This document shows positions 50,591 through 60,185 of a DNA stretch of 64,000 bases, in pieces (within the stretch, counting starts at the first letter, position 1; each line of letters opens with the position of its first letter). Where the stretch lies: contig NC_014931.1 of NCBI RefSeq assembly GCF_000184745.1, positions 2,852,001 through 2,916,000 on the forward strand, given 5' to 3'. The notes below the pieces were generated by a model that was not told the DNA's origin, made no database searches, and saw nothing but the letters and a program-made list of their open reading frames with translations. The DNA is from Variovorax paradoxus EPS. GTDB taxonomy: Bacteria > Pseudomonadota > Gammaproteobacteria > Burkholderiales > Burkholderiaceae_C. The position numbers and the translations under genes are program-made.

Positions 50591-51523
50591 TCAGCCGGCC
50601 TCGCGGGCGCGGCGGGCTTCGTAGGCCTTGAGGTGGACGTACGCGGTGCGCAGCACCGTGGGCACGGGCGAATCGCTCTGGGGCGCGCGGCCGAGGAGGT
50701 CGCCGACGATGTGGTCGGCCTCGACCGCCGCGCCGCGGACCATGTCCTTGTACATCGATGCCGTCATCGGCGAGCCGGCCGTTGTTACTACCGCGCGGCC
50801 CCGCTGGATGGCCGCGGGGCGCGGCGCGAAGCCGTTGTGCGTGGCGATGGCACAGCATTCGTCGAAGATCGAGAGCGCCACGTCCTGGCCGCCGGCCGCG
50901 ACGATGTCGCCGATGGACGCGCGCATCAGGCTCGTGAGGCCCGCCGCGGAGGCGATGAAGACCCACTTCTCCCACATGTCCTGCGCGATGGTTTCGCTCG
51001 CGGTGGCGTCGAACTTCGCGCCGGCGAACTGGGCCGCGATGGCATCGACCCGCGCCGAGCGTCCGCCGGCGCGCTCGCCGTAGCTCAGGCCGTGCATGTC
51101 GTTCAGGTGCAGCACGCGGCCTTCGTCGTCCAGCGTGGCCGAGATCATGCAGAGGCCGCCGAGCACGCGCTCGTCGCCGAAGCGTTCGACCAGTTGGTCG
51201 ATGTGTTTCATGCCATTGAGGAGCGGGAGGATCACGGTATTCGGGCCGACTGCGGGCGCGAACGAATCCATCGTCGAGTCGAGGTCGTAGGCCTTGCTGC
51301 CGACGACGACCACGTCATAGGGGCCGTCGATGTTCTCGGCCAGCACTTGCTTCGGTGCAGGAAGCTCGAGGTTGCCGAAAGGGCTCTGCACCACGAGCCC
51401 GGTCTTCGCGAGCTGGGCCGCGCGGCGGGGACGAAGAAGAAAGGTCACATCGCGCCCGGCCTCCAGCAAGCGGCCGCCGAAATAACCACCGAGTGCACCG
51501 GCACCCACCACCAGAAATCTCAT
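50591..51523 (-). CDS. Ketopantoate reductase family protein (PanE/ApbA-like)
   Basis: NADPH-dependent 2-hydroxyacid dehydrogenase fold, 310 residues. The dinucleotide motif is VVGAGALGGYFGGRLLEAG at the N-terminus, GSKAYD near 77-82 carries the conserved Lys, and LLNGMKHIDQL forms the Asn-bearing loop. EKWVFIASAAGLTSLMRA is the family C-terminal helix. Length and motifs fit PanE, but the neighbouring racemase family gene suggests that it may reduce some other 2-keto acid rather than ketopantoate. A repeat and the racemase gene follow on the same strand. Confidence 0.88.
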   Translation of the reverse strand: MRFLVVGAGALGGYFGGRLLEAGRDVTFLLRPRRAAQLAKTGLVVQSPFGNLELPAPKQVLAENIDGPYDVVVVGSKAYDLDSTMDSFAPAVGPNTVILPLLNGMKHIDQLVERFGDERVLGGLCMISATLDDEGRVLHLNDMHGLSYGERAGGRSARVDAIAAQFAGAKFDATASETIAQDMWEKWVFIASAAGLTSLMRASIGDIVAAGGQDVALSIFDECCAIATHNGFAPRPAAIQRGRAVVTTAGSPMTASMYKDMVRGAAVEADHIVGDLLGRAPQSDSPVPTVLRTAYVHLKAYEARRAREAG

Positions 51524-51589
51524 CGCGAATCGCTCCAGAAATCAAAAAAGGATCTGGAACGATGATGCCCGCGTTCGCGCCGGGCCGCT

Positions 51590-51716
51590 CTAGGCAGTTT
51601 CCTTCTCCAGCAGGCGCCGGCGGGCAAAGGGGCGCAGGTCGAGGCCGTGGGACATGCGCGGCCGAGCACCTGGTCGGCAATCGCTTCGCCCAGGCCGGCC
51701 GAGTGCTTGCTGGGTC
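51590..51716 (-). pseudogene. C-terminal remnant of an FAD-dependent oxidoreductase
   Basis: In the ~330-base gap between the panE-like gene and the next FMN reductase, the minus strand encodes HSAGLGEAIADQVLGRA (to about 51661) and, in a shifted frame, MSHGLDLRPFARRRLLE-KETA with its stop at 51590. The order and content look like the C-terminus of a D-amino-acid-oxidase-type flavoprotein. No N-terminal part is present, so it is a decayed remnant. The rest of this gap shows nothing definite. Confidence 0.5.
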
Positions 51717-51851
51717 GTGGCCACCAGCATCTTTCAGGGTGCGGCACGGCACAAGAGCTTTTCCAGAAAAGGTCATGGGCGATTCGCATAATCGCTTTCG
51801 TCCTTCGGACCTTCCCTCCAGATCTCTCATTCACACCAAGGAGTTTTACCC

Positions 51852-52409
51852 ATGGCACAGACCCGGATCGCCGTCGTTGTCGGCAGCCTTCGCAAGGATT
51901 CGTTCAACCAGAAGCTCGCGCTCGCGCTGGCTCACCTCGCGCCCTCGGACTTCACCTTCGAACACCTGCGCATCGACGACCTGCCGCTCTACAACCAGGA
52001 CGACGACGGCAACCAGGCGCCCGCCGTGAAGCGCCTGAAGAGCGAGATCGCGGCCGCACAGGGCCTCTTGTTCGTCACGCCCGAATACAACCGCTCGATC
52101 CCCGGCGTGCTGAAGAACGCCATCGACCACGCCTCGCGCCCCTACGGCCAGAGCGTCTGGGGCGGCAAGCCGGCCGGCGTGGTCGGCATCTCGGTGGGCG
52201 CCATCGGCACCGCGCTGGCACAGCAACACCTGCGCAACATCCTGGCGTACCTCGACGTGCCCACGCTGGGCTCGCCCGAAGTGTTCCTGCAGACCAAGGA
52301 CGACCTGTTCGACGACAAGGGCCACATCGGCAACGAAGGCTCGAAGAAGTTCCTGCAGGGGTGGATGGACAAGTACGTGGCGTGGGTCAAGAGCCATTCG
52401 GCTGTCTGA
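51852..52409 (+). CDS. NADPH-dependent FMN reductase (chromate/quinone reductase-like)
   Basis: Flavodoxin-fold flavin reductase of 185 residues. The phosphate-binding loop VGSLRKDSFNQKLA near residues 10-24 and the TPEYNRSIPGVLKNAIDH segment near 76-93 are typical of ChrR/YieF-type enzymes. It probably reduces quinones or chromate by two electrons and so lowers oxidative stress. It is convergent with the azoreductase gene and shares a bidirectional terminator. A promoter may lie in the gap upstream, with AAGGAG ribosome site before ATG 51852. Confidence 0.92.
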   Translation: MAQTRIAVVVGSLRKDSFNQKLALALAHLAPSDFTFEHLRIDDLPLYNQDDDGNQAPAVKRLKSEIAAAQGLLFVTPEYNRSIPGVLKNAIDHASRPYGQSVWGGKPAGVVGISVGAIGTALAQQHLRNILAYLDVPTLGSPEVFLQTKDDLFDDKGHIGNEGSKKFLQGWMDKYVAWVKSHSAV

Positions 52410-52451
52410 TCGACGACGAACCCATTGAATCGGGTGCCGACAGGCGCCCAT

Positions 52452-52486
52452 GAAGAAAGCCGCCCGAGGGCGGCTTTCTTCTTTTG
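52452..52486. terminator. Bidirectional intrinsic terminator between convergent genes
   Basis: Stem GAAGAAAGCCGCC/GGCGGCTTTCTTC with loop CGAG, followed by TTTT on the + strand and a T-rich arm on the minus strand. It serves the FMN reductase and azoR. Confidence 0.93.
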
Positions 52487-52501
52487 GAGCCGAGGCTTGT
52501 C

Positions 52502-53149
52502 TCAGGCCACCTGGGCCACATCCTTCTGGTTCGCGGCTTCCGCCGTCGCCACCAGGATGTCCGAACGCGCCGACGTCAGCGCGGCGGCCTTCGGCTCGTC
52601 GCCCATCGCCACGCCTTCGGCACGCACGATGCGCACGTCGGTGATGCCGAAGAAGCCGAAGACCACCTTGAGGTAGCTCTCCTGGTGTTCGGCGCCCTGG
52701 CCCCAGTCGCTGGTCGAGTAGATGCCGCCGCGGCTGGAAGCCACGATCACGGTCTTGCCGCCGGCCAGGCCCACGGGGCCGGTCTCGGTGTACTTGAAGG
52801 TGCGGCCGACCTGGCCGAGGCGGTCGATCCAGGCCTTGAGCTGGGTCGGGATCGAGAAGTTGTAGAGCGGGGCGCCGATGACGATCACGTCGGCGGCCAG
52901 GAACTGGCTCACCAGCTTTTCGGACAGCGCGTTCTCGCGCTGCTGGGCTTCGGTGGGTTCTGCCTGCGGGCCGGTCTTGATGGCCAGGGCGTCGGCGGTG
53001 AAGTGGCCCGGGGCGTCGACGGCGAGGTCGAGGTATTCGACGGTGGTGTCGGGGTGCGCGGCTTTCCAGGCGGCGACGGTTTCCGCCGTCAGCAGGCGGG
53101 AGGTCGAGTAGGCACCGAGGATGCTGGAGTCAACGTGGAGCAGCTTCAT
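52502..53149 (-). CDS. azoR: FMN-dependent NADH-azoreductase
   Basis: Flavodoxin-fold azo/quinone reductase of 215 residues. [18 protein letters not shown] contains the FMN phosphate loop, [32 protein letters not shown] lines the flavin (here cited in parts) and [10 protein letters not shown] is the second FMN loop. It reduces azo dyes and quinones with NADH. It is divergent from a LysR regulator gene 132 bases away, the classic arrangement for inducible control by that regulator. Confidence 0.95.
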   Translation of the reverse strand: MKLLHVDSSILGAYSTSRLLTAETVAAWKAAHPDTTVEYLDLAVDAPGHFTADALAIKTGPQAEPTEAQQRENALSEKLVSQFLAADVIVIGAPLYNFSIPTQLKAWIDRLGQVGRTFKYTETGPVGLAGGKTVIVASSRGGIYSTSDWGQGAEHQESYLKVVFGFFGITDVRIVRAEGVAMGDEPKAAALTSARSDILVATAEAANQKDVAQVA

Positions 53150-53255
53150 ATCAATCACTTTCGAGTGGATGGTGTCGGCGCTCAAAGTGGCCGGCGTTGG
53201 GAGAATTCTATTTTTGAGTCGATTGATTGATAAGTAGCCAAAATTTGTATAGATC

Positions 53256-53271
53256 GTCCTGATTGCAGGAC
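53256..53271. promoter_or_regulatory. Palindrome GTCCTG-ATTG-CAGGAC in the azoR/lysR divergent region
   Basis: Perfect 6-base arms with a 4-base centre, 11 bases before the LysR gene start. The AT-rich repeat TTGATTGATAAG lies nearby. The site could serve LysR autorepression and azoR control. Confidence 0.55.
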
Positions 53272-53281
53272 AATTGCTGCC

Positions 53282-54250
53282 ATGCAAGACCTCAATGACA
53301 TGGTTTTTTTCGCCGAAGTGGCCGAGCGGGGCGGGTTTGCCGCGGCCAGCCGGGCGCTCGGCATTCCCAAGTCGCGCCTGTCGCGCCGCGTGGCGGAACT
53401 GGAGGAGCGCCTGGGTGTGCAGCTCATGCAGCGCAGCACCCGGCGCCTGTCGCTCACGCCGGCCGGCGAGATCTACCTGCGGCACGCCGCCGCCATGCGC
53501 GATGCGGCGCAGGCCGCGGCCGAATCGGTGGCGCAGGTGCAGAACGAGCCGAGCGGGCTGGTGCGGCTGAGCGTGCCGATCACGATGGCGTACAGCGGGG
53601 TGGCCCAGTTGCTGCCGCTCTTCATGGAGCGCTATCCGGCGGTGCGGGTCGATGTGCGGGTCATCAATCGTCCGGTGGACCTGATCGAGGAGGGCTTCGA
53701 CATCGCGCTGCGCGTGCGGCCCGTGGTCGAGGAAAGCGCCACGCTGGTGGCCAAGATCCTGGGCACCGGCCGCGGGGTGCTGGTAGCCAGTCCGGCGCTG
53801 ATGCAGCGGCAGGGGCCGGTGGAAACGCCGGCCGATCTCGCGCGGCTGGACACCATGGCGATGTCGGTCAACGGCGAGGGCCGCGCCGAATGGCGGCTGT
53901 CGGGCCCCAAAGGCAAGACCTATGTCCACACCCACACGCCGCGCTACGTGGCGGATGACATCGCGACGCTGCAGATCGCCGCGATCGCCGGCATCGGCGC
54001 CACGATGCTGCCGGGCTACATGTGCGCGGCCGATGTCGAGGCGGGCCGGCTGGAAAAAGTGCTGTGCGACTGGGGGCCGGAGGAAGCCATCGCGCACATG
54101 GTGTTCCCGCCGCGGCGCGCGCTGGTGCCGGCGGTGCGGCGGCTGATCGATTTCCTGTTCGAGCACCTGCAGGGCATCGAGGGCGCGCCTTTGCTCAGGC
54201 CGGACGGGGAACCCTGCAATTCCCACCCCGATATGCGGAAACCGACATAA
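53282..54250 (+). CDS. LysR-family transcriptional regulator
   Basis: LysR regulator of 322 residues. The N-terminal winged helix is [20 protein letters not shown] then [32 protein letters not shown] (shown in parts), followed by a linker helix. The substrate domain starts near residue 92 ([13 protein letters not shown]). It resembles the regulators found next to azoreductase and other quinone-responsive genes. It is transcribed away from azoR and is followed by the peroxiredoxin gene 77 bases downstream. Confidence 0.94.
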   Translation: MQDLNDMVFFAEVAERGGFAAASRALGIPKSRLSRRVAELEERLGVQLMQRSTRRLSLTPAGEIYLRHAAAMRDAAQAAAESVAQVQNEPSGLVRLSVPITMAYSGVAQLLPLFMERYPAVRVDVRVINRPVDLIEEGFDIALRVRPVVEESATLVAKILGTGRGVLVASPALMQRQGPVETPADLARLDTMAMSVNGEGRAEWRLSGPKGKTYVHTHTPRYVADDIATLQIAAIAGIGATMLPGYMCAADVEAGRLEKVLCDWGPEEAIAHMVFPPRRALVPAVRRLIDFLFEHLQGIEGAPLLRPDGEPCNSHPDMRKPT

Positions 54251-54327
54251 CCAAACAAGTAGATATTCGTTTGTCATCCTTGCCGGGCTTCGCACAATCC
54301 AGGGCTCCCATCCATCCAGGAGCGACC

Positions 54328-54969
54328 ATGGCTACTCTGCGACTCGGCGATACCGCCCCTAATTTCACCCAGGACTCCAGCGAAGGCTCCCTCGACTTCT
54401 ATCAGTGGGCTGGCGATTCATGGGTCGTGTTCTTCTCGCATCCGGCCGATTTCACGCCCGTGTGCACCACCGAACTGGGCAAGACGGCGGCGCTGTCGGG
54501 CGAATTCGCCAAGCGCGGCGTCAAGCCCATCGCGCTGAGCGTCGATCCGGCCACCAAGCACAAGGAATGGATCGGCGACATCAACGAAACGCAGAACACC
54601 ACGGTCAACTTCCCGATCATTGCGGACGCCGACCGCAAGGTGGCCGACCTGTACGACCTGATCCACCCGAACGCCTCGGCCACCGCCACCGTTCGCAGCG
54701 TGTTCATCATCGATCCGAAGAAGGTGATCCGCACCACCATCACCTACCCGGCATCGACCGGCCGCAACTTCGACGAGATCCTGCGCGTGATCGACTCCCT
54801 GCAGCTCACCGACAGCCACAAGGTGGCGACCCCGGTGAACTGGAAGGACGGCGACGACGTGGTCATCGTCCCCAGCATCCAGGACCCGGCCGAGCTGGCC
54901 GAGCGCTTCCCCAAGGGCTTCAAGGCCGTGAAGCCCTACCTGCGCATCACGCCGCAGCCCAACAAGTAA
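54328..54969 (+). CDS. 1-Cys peroxiredoxin (Prx6 type)
   Basis: Thioredoxin-fold peroxidase of 213 residues that reduces peroxides. The peroxidatic Cys46 is in [14 protein letters not shown], with the conserved Pro/Thr and later Arg. No other cysteine is present, which places it in the 1-Cys Prx6 group and implies an external thiol donor. The C-terminal extension ([19 protein letters not shown]) is typical of the group. Good ribosome site CAGGAGCG precedes ATG 54328. It may be under sulfur or oxidative-stress control because the region continues into sulfate uptake genes. Confidence 0.95.
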   Translation: MATLRLGDTAPNFTQDSSEGSLDFYQWAGDSWVVFFSHPADFTPVCTTELGKTAALSGEFAKRGVKPIALSVDPATKHKEWIGDINETQNTTVNFPIIADADRKVADLYDLIHPNASATATVRSVFIIDPKKVIRTTITYPASTGRNFDEILRVIDSLQLTDSHKVATPVNWKDGDDVVIVPSIQDPAELAERFPKGFKAVKPYLRITPQPNK

Positions 54970-54991
54970 GCGGCACAGGCGGCATTCGCAG

Positions 54992-55567
54992 ATGCAGACG
55001 CGCGTCGTCATCGTCCCCGGCTGGAGAGACTCCGGACCCGGCCACTGGCAGAGCCTTTGGGAAGAGCGCATCCCGGGCGCCGCGCGGGTGGTGCAGGACG
55101 ACTGGGCCTCGCCCAAGCGCGATGCCTGGGTGCCGGCGCTTGCCAAGCTGGTGCTCGAGACGCCCGGGCCGGTGGTGATCGCGGCGCACAGCCTGGGCTG
55201 CATCGCAACGGCGCACCTGCCGCCCGAAGCCGCCGCCCGCATCCAGGGCGCGCTGCTGGTGGCGCCGGCCGACCCCGAGCGCCGCGCGGTGCTCTCCGAC
55301 TTCGCGCCCGTGCCCTACGCGACGCTGCCGTACCGCAGCATCGTGGTGGCCAGCAGCAACGACCCCTACTGCCCGATCCGGCTGGCAGGTGCATATTCGC
55401 GGGCCTGGGGCAGCGAGTTCGTGCGCATGCAGAATGCGGGCCACATCAACATCGATTCGGGGCACGGGGACTGGCCGCTCGGCCTGGCCTTGCTCCAATC
55501 CTTGACCGACGAGCCCGCCGCCTGGTCGGCGGGCCGTGATTTTTCAGAAACCTTGGCAATCACATGA
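54992..55567 (+). CDS. RBBP9/YdeN-family alpha/beta hydrolase
   Basis: Small serine hydrolase of 191 residues. VVIVPGWRDSGPGHWQSLWE at the N-terminus is the DUF1234/RBBP9 family hallmark. The nucleophile is in VIAAHSLGC, the Asp in ASSNDPYCP and the His in NAGHINID. It is short and has no signal peptide. Its stop overlaps the next sulfate-binding protein gene by four bases, so it is co-expressed with sulfate uptake although the functional link is unclear. Confidence 0.9.
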   Translation: MQTRVVIVPGWRDSGPGHWQSLWEERIPGAARVVQDDWASPKRDAWVPALAKLVLETPGPVVIAAHSLGCIATAHLPPEAAARIQGALLVAPADPERRAVLSDFAPVPYATLPYRSIVVASSNDPYCPIRLAGAYSRAWGSEFVRMQNAGHINIDSGHGDWPLGLALLQSLTDEPAAWSAGRDFSETLAIT

Positions 55568-56580
55568 CTTCCAGAATCAAGACCTTCGTCGCCGTGCTCG
55601 CGCTGGCGTCCTCCGCACTCGCCGGCAGCAGCGCCTTCGCCCAAGGCACGACACTGCTGAACGCCTCGTACGACGTGGCCCGCGAGTTCTACAAGGACTA
55701 CAACGCAGCGTTCGTGGCGCACTACAAGAAGGCCACCGGCAAGGACGTGAAGATCGACCAGTCGCACGGCGGCTCCAGCGCGCAGGCGCGCTCGGTGGCC
55801 GACGGCCTCGATGCCGATGTGGTGACCATGAACACCTCGACCGACATCGATTTCCTCGCCAACGCCGGCGTGGTCGCCAAGGACTGGAACAAGAAATTCC
55901 CCGAGAACGCATCGCCGACCACCTCGACCATGCTGTTCCTCGTGCGCAACGGCAACCCCAAGGGCATCAAGGACTGGGACGACCTCGTCAAGCCCGGCAT
56001 CCAGGTCGTGATCGTCAATCCCAAGACCGGCGGCAACGGACGCTATGCCTACCTGGCGGCCTGGGGCTATATCAAGAAGAAGGGCGGCACCGATGCACAG
56101 GCCGCCGAGTTCGTGGGCAAGCTCTTCAAGAACACCCCGGTGCTGGCGCGCGGCGGCCGCGACGCCACCACCGCCTTCCTGCAACGCAACATCGGCGACG
56201 CGCTGATCACCTTTGAATCGGAAGTGGTCTCCATCGACCGCGAATTCGGCACCGGCAAGGTCGACTCGGTGTACCCGTCGATCAGCATCGTGGCCGAGAA
56301 CCCGGTTGCCGTGGTCGAGCGCACGGTCAACAAGAAGGGCACCGGCGAGCTCGCCAAGGCCTACCTCGATTGGCTCTATTCCGAAGAAGCGCAGGAAATC
56401 GCCGCCAAGCATGCGCTGCGCCCGCGTTCGCAAGCTGTGCTCAAGAAGCACGCCGCGACCTTCAAGCCGCTGCAGCTCTTCACCGTGCAGGAACTGTTCG
56501 GCAGCCTGACCGAAGCGCAGAAGGTGCACTTCAACGACGGCGGCCAGTTCGACAAGCTCTACACGCCTGGCGCAAAGTAA
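55564..56580 (+). CDS. sbp: Sulfate ABC transporter substrate-binding protein (operon copy)
   Basis: Periplasmic sulfate-binding protein of 338 residues with a Sec signal peptide (residues 1-26, cleavage SAFA-Q). The mature protein has LLNASYDVAREFYKDYN, the sulfate loop SHGGSSAQARS and NPKTGGNGRYAYLAAW. It heads the complete sulfate transporter sbp-cysT-cysW-cysA; cysT starts one base after its stop. A second, orphan Sbp lies at 30763. Confidence 0.96.
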   Translation: MTSRIKTFVAVLALASSALAGSSAFAQGTTLLNASYDVAREFYKDYNAAFVAHYKKATGKDVKIDQSHGGSSAQARSVADGLDADVVTMNTSTDIDFLANAGVVAKDWNKKFPENASPTTSTMLFLVRNGNPKGIKDWDDLVKPGIQVVIVNPKTGGNGRYAYLAAWGYIKKKGGTDAQAAEFVGKLFKNTPVLARGGRDATTAFLQRNIGDALITFESEVVSIDREFGTGKVDSVYPSISIVAENPVAVVERTVNKKGTGELAKAYLDWLYSEEAQEIAAKHALRPRSQAVLKKHAATFKPLQLFTVQELFGSLTEAQKVHFNDGGQFDKLYTPGAK

Positions 56581-57468
56581 ATGAGCGGCGCAGTTTCTTC
56601 GGCGCTCCCGTCCACGGGAGCGCCGCTTTCGCGTGCCAACCGGGCAGGAGGCGCCAAGCGCGTGCTGCCCGGTTTCCACATCACGCTCGGCTTCTCGGTT
56701 CTGTACCTGAGCCTGATCGTGCTGATCCCGCTGTCGGCGCTGGTCTTCAAGACCTTCACGCTGACCTGGGAGCAGTTCTGGGTGGCCGTGACCGCACCGC
56801 GCGTGATGGCCTCCTACCGCCTGACCTTCGGCGCCTCGCTGCTTGCGGCCATCGTGAATGCGGTGTTCGGCCTGCTGGTGGCCTGGGTGCTGGTGCGCTA
56901 CAAGTTTCCGGGCAAGCGCATCGTCGATGCGCTGGTCGACCTGCCGTTCGCGCTGCCCACGGCCGTGGCCGGCATCTCGCTCACGGCGCTGCTCGCGGGC
57001 AATGGCTGGATCGGGCAACTGCTCGAGCCGCACGGCATCAAGCTGGCCTTCACGCCGGCGGGCATCGTGATCGCGCTGATCTTCATCGGGCTGCCGTTCG
57101 TGGTGCGCACGGTGCAGCCGGTGCTCGAAGACGCCGAGAAAGAACTCGAAGAAGCCGCCACCTCGCTGGGCGCGACGCGTCTGCAGACCTTCACCAAGGT
57201 GATCCTGCCTTCCATCGGCCCCGCATTGCTCACCGGCTTTGCCATGGCCTTCGCACGCGCCATCGGCGAGTACGGTTCGGTGATCTTCATCGCCGGCAAC
57301 ATGCCGATGATTTCGGAGATCACGCCGCTCATCATCATCGGCAAGCTGGAGCAGTACGACTACGCGGGCGCCACCGCCGTCGCGCTGGTGATGCTGGTCA
57401 TTTCCTTCCTGCTGCTGCTGGTCATCAATGGCCTGCAAGCGTGGCAGCGTCGCAGGGCAGGGGGCTGA
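56581..57468 (+). CDS. cysT: Sulfate ABC transporter permease CysT
   Basis: Inner-membrane sulfate/thiosulfate permease of 295 residues with about six membrane helices, the first near residue 38. The EAA loop is [23 protein letters not shown], and [19 protein letters not shown] is typical of CysT (CysU). The stop of sbp is contiguous with the start, so the genes are coupled. It pairs with CysW. Confidence 0.96.
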   Translation: MSGAVSSALPSTGAPLSRANRAGGAKRVLPGFHITLGFSVLYLSLIVLIPLSALVFKTFTLTWEQFWVAVTAPRVMASYRLTFGASLLAAIVNAVFGLLVAWVLVRYKFPGKRIVDALVDLPFALPTAVAGISLTALLAGNGWIGQLLEPHGIKLAFTPAGIVIALIFIGLPFVVRTVQPVLEDAEKELEEAATSLGATRLQTFTKVILPSIGPALLTGFAMAFARAIGEYGSVIFIAGNMPMISEITPLIIIGKLEQYDYAGATAVALVMLVISFLLLLVINGLQAWQRRRAGG

Positions 57469-57469
57469 C

Positions 57470-58372
57470 ATGAGCGCACCTTCCAAAATCATTCGCCGTG
57501 CGCAGGCCGGCACCACCGAAGCCGCCTGGGTCCGCTGGACGCTGATCGGCATTGCGCTCGCGTTCATGTTCCTGTTCCTCGTGCTGCCGCTGGCGGCTGT
57601 CGCAACCGAGGCATTGCGCAAAGGCGTCTCGGCGTACCTCGAGGCGCTGAAGGAACCCGACGCCTGGAGCGCCATCCGCCTCACGTTGATCACGGCCGCC
57701 ATCACGGTGCCGTTGAACCTCGTGTTCGGCGTGGCGGCAGCCTGGGCCATCGCCAAGTTCGAGTTCCGCGGCAAAGCTTTCTTGACGACGTTGATCGACC
57801 TGCCGTTCGCGGTGTCGCCGGTGGTGGCGGGCCTGATCTACGTGCTGGTGTTCGGGGCGCAGGGCTGGTTCGGCCCGTGGTTGTCCGAGCACGACATCAA
57901 GATCATCTTTGCCGTGCCCGGCATCGTGCTGGCGACCGTGTTCGTGACCTTCCCATTCATCGCACGCGAACTGATTCCGCTGATGCAGGCACAGGGCACC
58001 GACGAGGAGCAGGCCGCCATCGTGCTCGGCGCGACCGGCTGGCAGACCTTCTGGCGCGTGACGCTGCCCAACATCAAGTGGGGCCTGCTGTACGGCGTGA
58101 TCCTCTGCAACGCGCGCGCCATGGGCGAGTTCGGCGCGGTGTCGGTGGTGTCGGGCCACATCCGCGGCCAGACCAACACCATGCCGCTGCATGTGGAAGT
58201 GCTCTACAACGAATATCAGTCGGTCGCCGCGTTCGCCGTGGCCTCGCTGCTGGCGATCCTGGCGCTGGTCACGCTGGTGATCAAGTCGGTGATCGAGTGG
58301 CGCCACGAGCGCGAGATGAAGGCCATTGCAGAACTGCCCCCCGAGCGCCCGCCTGAAACAACGGCGGCCTGA
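57470..58372 (+). CDS. cysW: Sulfate ABC transporter permease CysW
   Basis: Second sulfate permease, 300 residues, six predicted helices. The coupling loop is [24 protein letters not shown] and [27 protein letters not shown] is a CysW signature. ATG 57470 lies one base past the cysT stop. Together with CysT it forms the membrane channel. Confidence 0.96.
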   Translation: MSAPSKIIRRAQAGTTEAAWVRWTLIGIALAFMFLFLVLPLAAVATEALRKGVSAYLEALKEPDAWSAIRLTLITAAITVPLNLVFGVAAAWAIAKFEFRGKAFLTTLIDLPFAVSPVVAGLIYVLVFGAQGWFGPWLSEHDIKIIFAVPGIVLATVFVTFPFIARELIPLMQAQGTDEEQAAIVLGATGWQTFWRVTLPNIKWGLLYGVILCNARAMGEFGAVSVVSGHIRGQTNTMPLHVEVLYNEYQSVAAFAVASLLAILALVTLVIKSVIEWRHEREMKAIAELPPERPPETTAA

Positions 58373-58387
58373 GAGAGAAGAGAAATC

Positions 58388-59485
58388 ATGAGCATCGAAA
58401 TCCGCAACATCAGCAAGCAGTTCGGCGACTTCCGCGCGCTGCGCAACGTGAACCTCGACGTGGAGTCGGGCGAGCTCGTCGCGTTGCTCGGCCCCTCGGG
58501 CTGCGGCAAGACCACGCTGCTGCGCATCATCGCGGGGCTGGAGACGGCCGACACCGGCAGCATCCATTTCTCGGGCGAAGACACCACCGACGTGCATGTG
58601 CGCGAACGCCAGGTGGGCTTCGTGTTCCAGCACTACGCGCTGTTCCGCCATATGACCGTGTTCGAGAACGTCGCCTTCGGCCTGCGCGTGAAGTCGCGGA
58701 AGGAACGCCCGAGCGATGCGCAGATCAAGGCCAAGGTGACCGATCTGCTCAAGCTGGTGCAACTCGACTGGCTGGCCGACCGCTACCCGTCGCAGCTCTC
58801 GGGCGGCCAGCGCCAGCGCATCGCGCTCGCCCGTGCGCTCGCGGTGGAGCCCAAGGTTCTGCTGCTCGACGAACCCTTCGGCGCGCTCGATGCCAAGGTT
58901 CGCAAGGAGTTGCGCCGGTGGCTGCGCCGGCTGCACGACGAACTGCACGTCACCTCGATCTTCGTCACGCACGACCAGGAAGAAGCGCTCGAAGTGGCCG
59001 ACCGCGTGGTGGTCATCAACAAGGGGCAGATCGAGCAGGTCGGCTCGCCGCAGGACGTGTGGGACAAGCCGGCGAGTCCTTTCGTCTACGGGTTCCTGGG
59101 CGACGTGAACCTGTTCCATGGCCGTGCCGACAACGGCCAGGTTCAGCTGGACGGCATGCGCCTGGATTCGCCCGAGCACAGCGGCGCGCGCGACGCCAAG
59201 GCCATGGCCTACGTTCGTCCCCATGACCTGGATGTGACACGGTATGTGTCGGGCGCCACCGGCATCGTCGCCACGCTGTCGCGCGCGATCGTCGTCGGCC
59301 CGATCGCGCGGCTGGAACTTGAGCCCACCGAATCGAATCCAGATAATCCGGGCTCCGGAACCATCATCGAGGCGCAACTCCCTGCGCAACAGTTCCGCGA
59401 CCTGGGCTTGAAGGAGGGCGACACCGTCGTCGCCAATCCGCGCAAGGCCAGGGTGTTCGTAGAAGAAGATTGGGTGTCTCCTTGA
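58388..59485 (+). CDS. cysA: Sulfate ABC transporter ATP-binding protein CysA
   Basis: ATPase of the sulfate importer, 365 residues. It has Walker [32 protein letters not shown], signature LSGGQRQR and Walker [15 protein letters not shown]. The C-terminal regulatory/TOBE-like part runs from ~235. The final bases overlap the start region of dsbB. Confidence 0.96.
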   Translation: MSIEIRNISKQFGDFRALRNVNLDVESGELVALLGPSGCGKTTLLRIIAGLETADTGSIHFSGEDTTDVHVRERQVGFVFQHYALFRHMTVFENVAFGLRVKSRKERPSDAQIKAKVTDLLKLVQLDWLADRYPSQLSGGQRQRIALARALAVEPKVLLLDEPFGALDAKVRKELRRWLRRLHDELHVTSIFVTHDQEEALEVADRVVVINKGQIEQVGSPQDVWDKPASPFVYGFLGDVNLFHGRADNGQVQLDGMRLDSPEHSGARDAKAMAYVRPHDLDVTRYVSGATGIVATLSRAIVVGPIARLELEPTESNPDNPGSGTIIEAQLPAQQFRDLGLKEGDTVVANPRKARVFVEEDWVSP

Positions 59486-59985
59486 TCGATTGGTACTTCG
59501 GCGCGCCGCGCCGCGCGCTCGGGCTGATCTGCCTGGCCTGTGTGCTCATGCTGGCCTTCGGGCTCTACCTGCAGCACGTGGTGGGGCTCGAGCCTTGCCC
59601 GATGTGCATCGTGCAGCGGTATGCGCTGGTGCTGGTGGCCCTTTTCACCGGGCTGGCCGCCATCTTCCGCAGCCGCCCCTTGCAGGTGACCGGCGGGGTG
59701 CTGGCGCTGGTATCCGCTGTAGGCGGCGCCTATACGGCGGCCGCGCAGAGCTGGCTACAGTGGTATCCGCCCGAAGTCGTGTCCTGCGGGCGCGACCTCT
59801 ACGGAATGATCGAGACCTTCCCGCTCAAGCGCGCGTTGCCGTTGATCTTCCGCGGCGGCGGCGACTGCTCCAAGGTCGATTGGTCGCTGTTCGGACTGAC
59901 GCTGGCGAACTGGTCGTTCGTCGCCTTCGTGGTGCTCTCGCTCCTGCTGATCACGCTGCTCCTGCGCCGCCGCACCGCGCGCTGA
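59482..59985 (+). CDS. dsbB: Disulfide bond formation protein B
   Basis: Four-helix inner-membrane oxidase of 167 residues that reoxidises DsbA with quinone. The first redox pair is CPMC in [15 protein letters not shown], just after TM1-2. The second pair is the Cys in [10 protein letters not shown] and the Cys in [10 protein letters not shown], in the second periplasmic loop. The start is probably TTG 59482, which overlaps the cysA stop; TTG 59470 is an upstream in-frame alternative. Coupling of a disulfide-forming enzyme to the sulfate operon is unusual. Confidence 0.9.
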   Translation: MIDWYFGAPRRALGLICLACVLMLAFGLYLQHVVGLEPCPMCIVQRYALVLVALFTGLAAIFRSRPLQVTGGVLALVSAVGGAYTAAAQSWLQWYPPEVVSCGRDLYGMIETFPLKRALPLIFRGGGDCSKVDWSLFGLTLANWSFVAFVVLSLLLITLLLRRRTAR

Positions 59986-60003
59986 GTTCTTTCTCCGCAG
60001 CCG

Positions 60004-60053
60004 AAACGGCGTGGTTCGCTGCCCTGGAAGGGGCGGGGAGCCACGCCGTTTTT
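60004..60053 (+). terminator. Intrinsic terminator after dsbB
   Basis: Stem AAACGGCGTGG (60004-60014) / CCACGCCGTTT (60041-60051) with a 26-base internal region that can itself partly pair, followed by a T run. Confidence 0.8.
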
Positions 60054-60185
60054 CATGGGGATTCCGGCGGCAACAAGGGCACGAAGTGGCCTTTCGGGGA
60101 ACTCCCCCTTTAACCGGCCTTCAGAAAGCGGGGCTAGGATCGATTCGCTCCTGTCCCGCAGCCTGTTCCACTTCCGCCTCATTGC

